Source: Sordaria brevicollis (Eukaryota; Ascomycota; Sordariomycetes; Sordariales; Sordariaceae). Taken from it: 64,000 bases of DNA. A program made the position numbers and the translations under genes. Location of the stretch: positions 1,798,001-1,862,000 of the forward strand of contig JAUTDP010000003.1 in assembly GCA_033439795.1 (NCBI GenBank). Direction: 5' to 3'. Position 1 is the first letter of the stretch. Each line of letters starts with the position of its first letter. Positions 61,441-64,000 of the stretch are shown here, in pieces. A model generated the notes under the pieces. That model saw only the letters and a list, made by a program, of their open reading frames with translations, ran no database searches and was not told where the DNA came from.

Positions 61441-64000
61441 GATTATAAAATTAAATTCGAAGAAGGTAAATGGCCAAAAAATTTAAGAATTAATTTATTA
61501 TATTAAATAACGTTAATCGAATTAGAGGAATATCGTAAATATATTATAGAAAATTTATAGAAAAGGTTTATTAAAATAAATTTAATATTTTAGGCAGTAC
61601 TAGTCCTATTCGTACCGAAGGTTAATAGAAAATTAAAATTCTATATAAATTACCGAAAATTTAATGCTATTATTTAAAAAAACCGATACCCGCTACCCTT
61701 AATTGAAAAAACGCTAGCCCGTATTTTAGGTATTAAAATATTTATTAAAATCGATATTCGATAAACTTTCTATTAAATTCGTATAATACTAGGTTACGAA
61801 AATTTAACGACTTTCCGGACCGGATTCGGCGCTTATAAGTATAATATTTTGCTTTTTAGTCTATATAATAGATTATTATTATTTTAGAAGCTAATTAATA
61901 ATACCCTAATAGGCGGTTAATATTTTTATAGCGTTTACTTGGACGATATTTTAATTTTTTTAAAAATTAAGGAAAAATATATATAATACGTTAAATAAAT
62001 ATTAAAAAAGCTTCGGAAAGTAGGGCTCTAAATAGATATCGATAAATACGAATTTTATATATCCTAAATAAAATTCTTAAAATTTATTATTAATATAAAT
62101 AGTATTATAATTAACCCTAATAAAGTAATTATTATTAAGGATTAAGTTATCCCTAAGAATTTAAAAGGAATTTAAACTTTTATAGGGTTTTATAATTTTT
62201 ATAGGAAATTTATTCGGGAATTCGGGCGTATAATGCGTCTTTTAAACAATTTAATAAGAAAGGACTAGGTATTTATTTAAACGGAAGAGTATTAATAAAC
62301 TTTCGAATAGTTGAAAGAAGTATTATTAAATACTCTTATTTTAATATATTATAAATATAAAAATAAAATAAAAATAGAAATAAATACGTTAAATAAAATA
62401 TACGCGGGGGTATTATTTTAAAAGAGAATAATCGAAAGTAAGGAGGAGTAATATTTAATTGCCTTTTATTTAAAAATTATAATACCGGTAGAATTTAATT
62501 ACCCAATTTATAATAAAGAATTGCTAATAATTATAAAGGGGGTTAAAATATAAAAATTAAAATTAATTAATATTAAAGATTTATTTACTATTATTATAGA
62601 TTATTAAACGTTAGAATATTTTTTAACGAAAAAATTATTAAATTCGAAATAAACGGTTTAATTAAAGGCTTTATTAACGTATAATTTTCAAATAATCTAT
62701 AGGCTTAAGAAGGATAATATTATCGTTGACGTATTATTAAGGAAATTAAAAAATATAAAAATAATAATCGAAAGGAAAAAAATATAAAAGATATTACAAT
62801 TGTTTAAAAAGGAAAGAGAAGTATTTATATATATTGGAAATAAAAGGGAGGAATTAATTAAAGTAACGGAGTTAAATTAATAAAAAACGACTTTAAAAAA
62901 CGATAAATTAAAAAATAACGTCGAAGGAAGCCTCTTAATAGAGTAGGCCTTATAAGTTAACCGAATAGCGGATTCGATTTCTATCTATAGGATTAAAATA
63001 GAAAAAGGAAATGAACGTTTAATTAAATTATAAGATTTAATATTCTATAATAATAAATTTATTATACTAAATACGGATAATTTATATATAAAAATTATTA
63101 AAGAATATTACGATACCTTATTAATAACCTACTTAGGAAGAAATAAAATTAAATTGATCGTAGTAATATAATATTAATAATTTGGATTAATAATTAACGT
63201 AGACCGATATATAAATAATTATTAAATATATTAATCTTCGAAGGTACTTAGGGATAAAATTCCTAAATTATTAAAAACCGAACTTCTAGGAAAGAATTAT
63301 AGAATTTAGGAATTACTAATTATAAATTTCAAAAATATACCCAAAAATAAGAAAGGTTATAATAATATACTAATTATTATCGATTAATATTCTAAAATAT
63401 TATAGTACGCCCTTTATAAAAATACGGTAATAAGGGTTGGGATAGCCTTATTATATTAATAAAGACCCTATAAGTTAATAGAATTGCTTAAAAAAGTAAT
63501 TAATAATAGAGGTCCGTAATTCGTATCGGAATTTATATAAGAATTATTATAATTATTAGGCATCTAATAGAAATTAAATACCGTAAGATATTCTTAAATA
63601 GTTAAATAAGCGGAAATTATAAATTAATATTTAAATTAAAAATTAAGGCCCTTTATTTCCTATAATTAAAATAATTAATTAAACCTCCTACCGGTTATAA
63701 ATTTCGTATAGAATACTTTACCCTATAAAAATTTAAATAGGCTATTACTATACAAAATTATATTAAAATACCGTAGATTCTTCTTAATTATCGATTAGAC
63801 CAATACTATAATAAATAATAACGCTAAGGAGAAATTATTTAGGACTGAAGTAAAAAAAATAGTAAAAAAATTATATAATACTTAGGATAAAGTATATAAA
63901 GCGGTAAAAAAAGTATAAATTAAATAAATAACGTAAATAAATCGATATTAACGAATTTTTAACTTTAATATCGGGGATAAAATTTTTATTATTAAAAAAA
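61441..64000 (+). pseudogene. Element G pol: RT, RNase H, integrase (partial at window edge)
   Basis: RT spans about 61560-62230, with YPLPLIEKTLARILG, then the catalytic YLDD intact at 61936-61947, then the DKYEF and FIGFYNFYRKFIREF segments typical of Ty3/gypsy. RNase H runs to about 62700 (NYPIYNKELL). The integrase core is at about 63330-63620 (IIIDQYSKI; NNRGPQFVSEFIQELL), and the C-terminal part reaches the window end. Stops are RIP-type. Together with E this is the best preserved RT active site in the window. Confidence 0.87.

Overview
This is a piece of a filamentous ascomycete (Pezizomycotina) nuclear genome with AT-rich isochores made by repeat-induced point mutation (RIP). Most of the window is AT-rich and strikingly poor in CA and TG dinucleotides on the + strand, while CG is retained and TA is abundant. 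That is the footprint of C-to-T change at CpA on both strands. Only small islands have normal composition: about 1-130, the gene at 4413-6923 with its flanks (about 4320-7230), parts of several LTRs, a patch at 56236-56420, and an unmutated insertion at 58138-59008. Species cannot be named from the sequence alone.

Genes. One convincing protein-coding gene is present: a roughly 836-residue, intronless membrane-associated protein of unknown function (4413-6923, +), whose start codon is missing in the present sequence. The left edge (56-325) holds the 5' end of another gene that runs into mutated DNA. Between them (326-4310) is AT-rich DNA carrying a degenerate minus-strand reading frame I do not recognise.

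Mobile elements. From about 7.2 kb to 56.2 kb the window is a set of nested LTR retrotransposons. For five of them I could find both LTRs, with equal lengths in each pair, and matching target-site duplications (TSDs). Element F (Ty1/copia, +, about 7.2-10.7 kb and 53.5-56.2 kb) is split by element C (Ty3/gypsy, +, 10721-53508, TSD AATAG). C contains two guests: element B (gypsy, +, 11778-26389, TSD GAGAA) and element D (gypsy, -, 29539-50269, TSD GTAT). B has element A (gypsy, -, 11892-18812, TSD CGTAC) inside its left LTR, and D has element E (gypsy, -, 34548-41736, TSD TATAT) inside its interior. With guests removed the own lengths are about 6.9 kb (A), 7.7 kb (B), 7.4 kb (C), 13.5 kb (D) and 7.2 kb (E). 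The insertion order is therefore F, then C, then B and D, then A and E. All polyproteins are broken by stops and by substitutions in catalytic motifs.

From about 56.2 kb to the right edge lies a further gypsy element (G, +), cut by the window end. It is interrupted at 58138-59008 by an insertion that shows no RIP. That insertion contains a 14-bp inverted repeat, several hairpins and an uninterrupted AAT microsatellite of about 215 bp.

How it fits together. A, B and C carry chromodomain-like segments after their integrases, as chromoviruses do. In that family the domain steers insertion to heterochromatin, which may explain why they land in older repeats. The most unusual signals are long antisense reading frames downstream of pol in B, C and especially D; a consistent sparing of the outer halves of LTRs from RIP; and opposite strand bias of RIP in the two LTRs of A.
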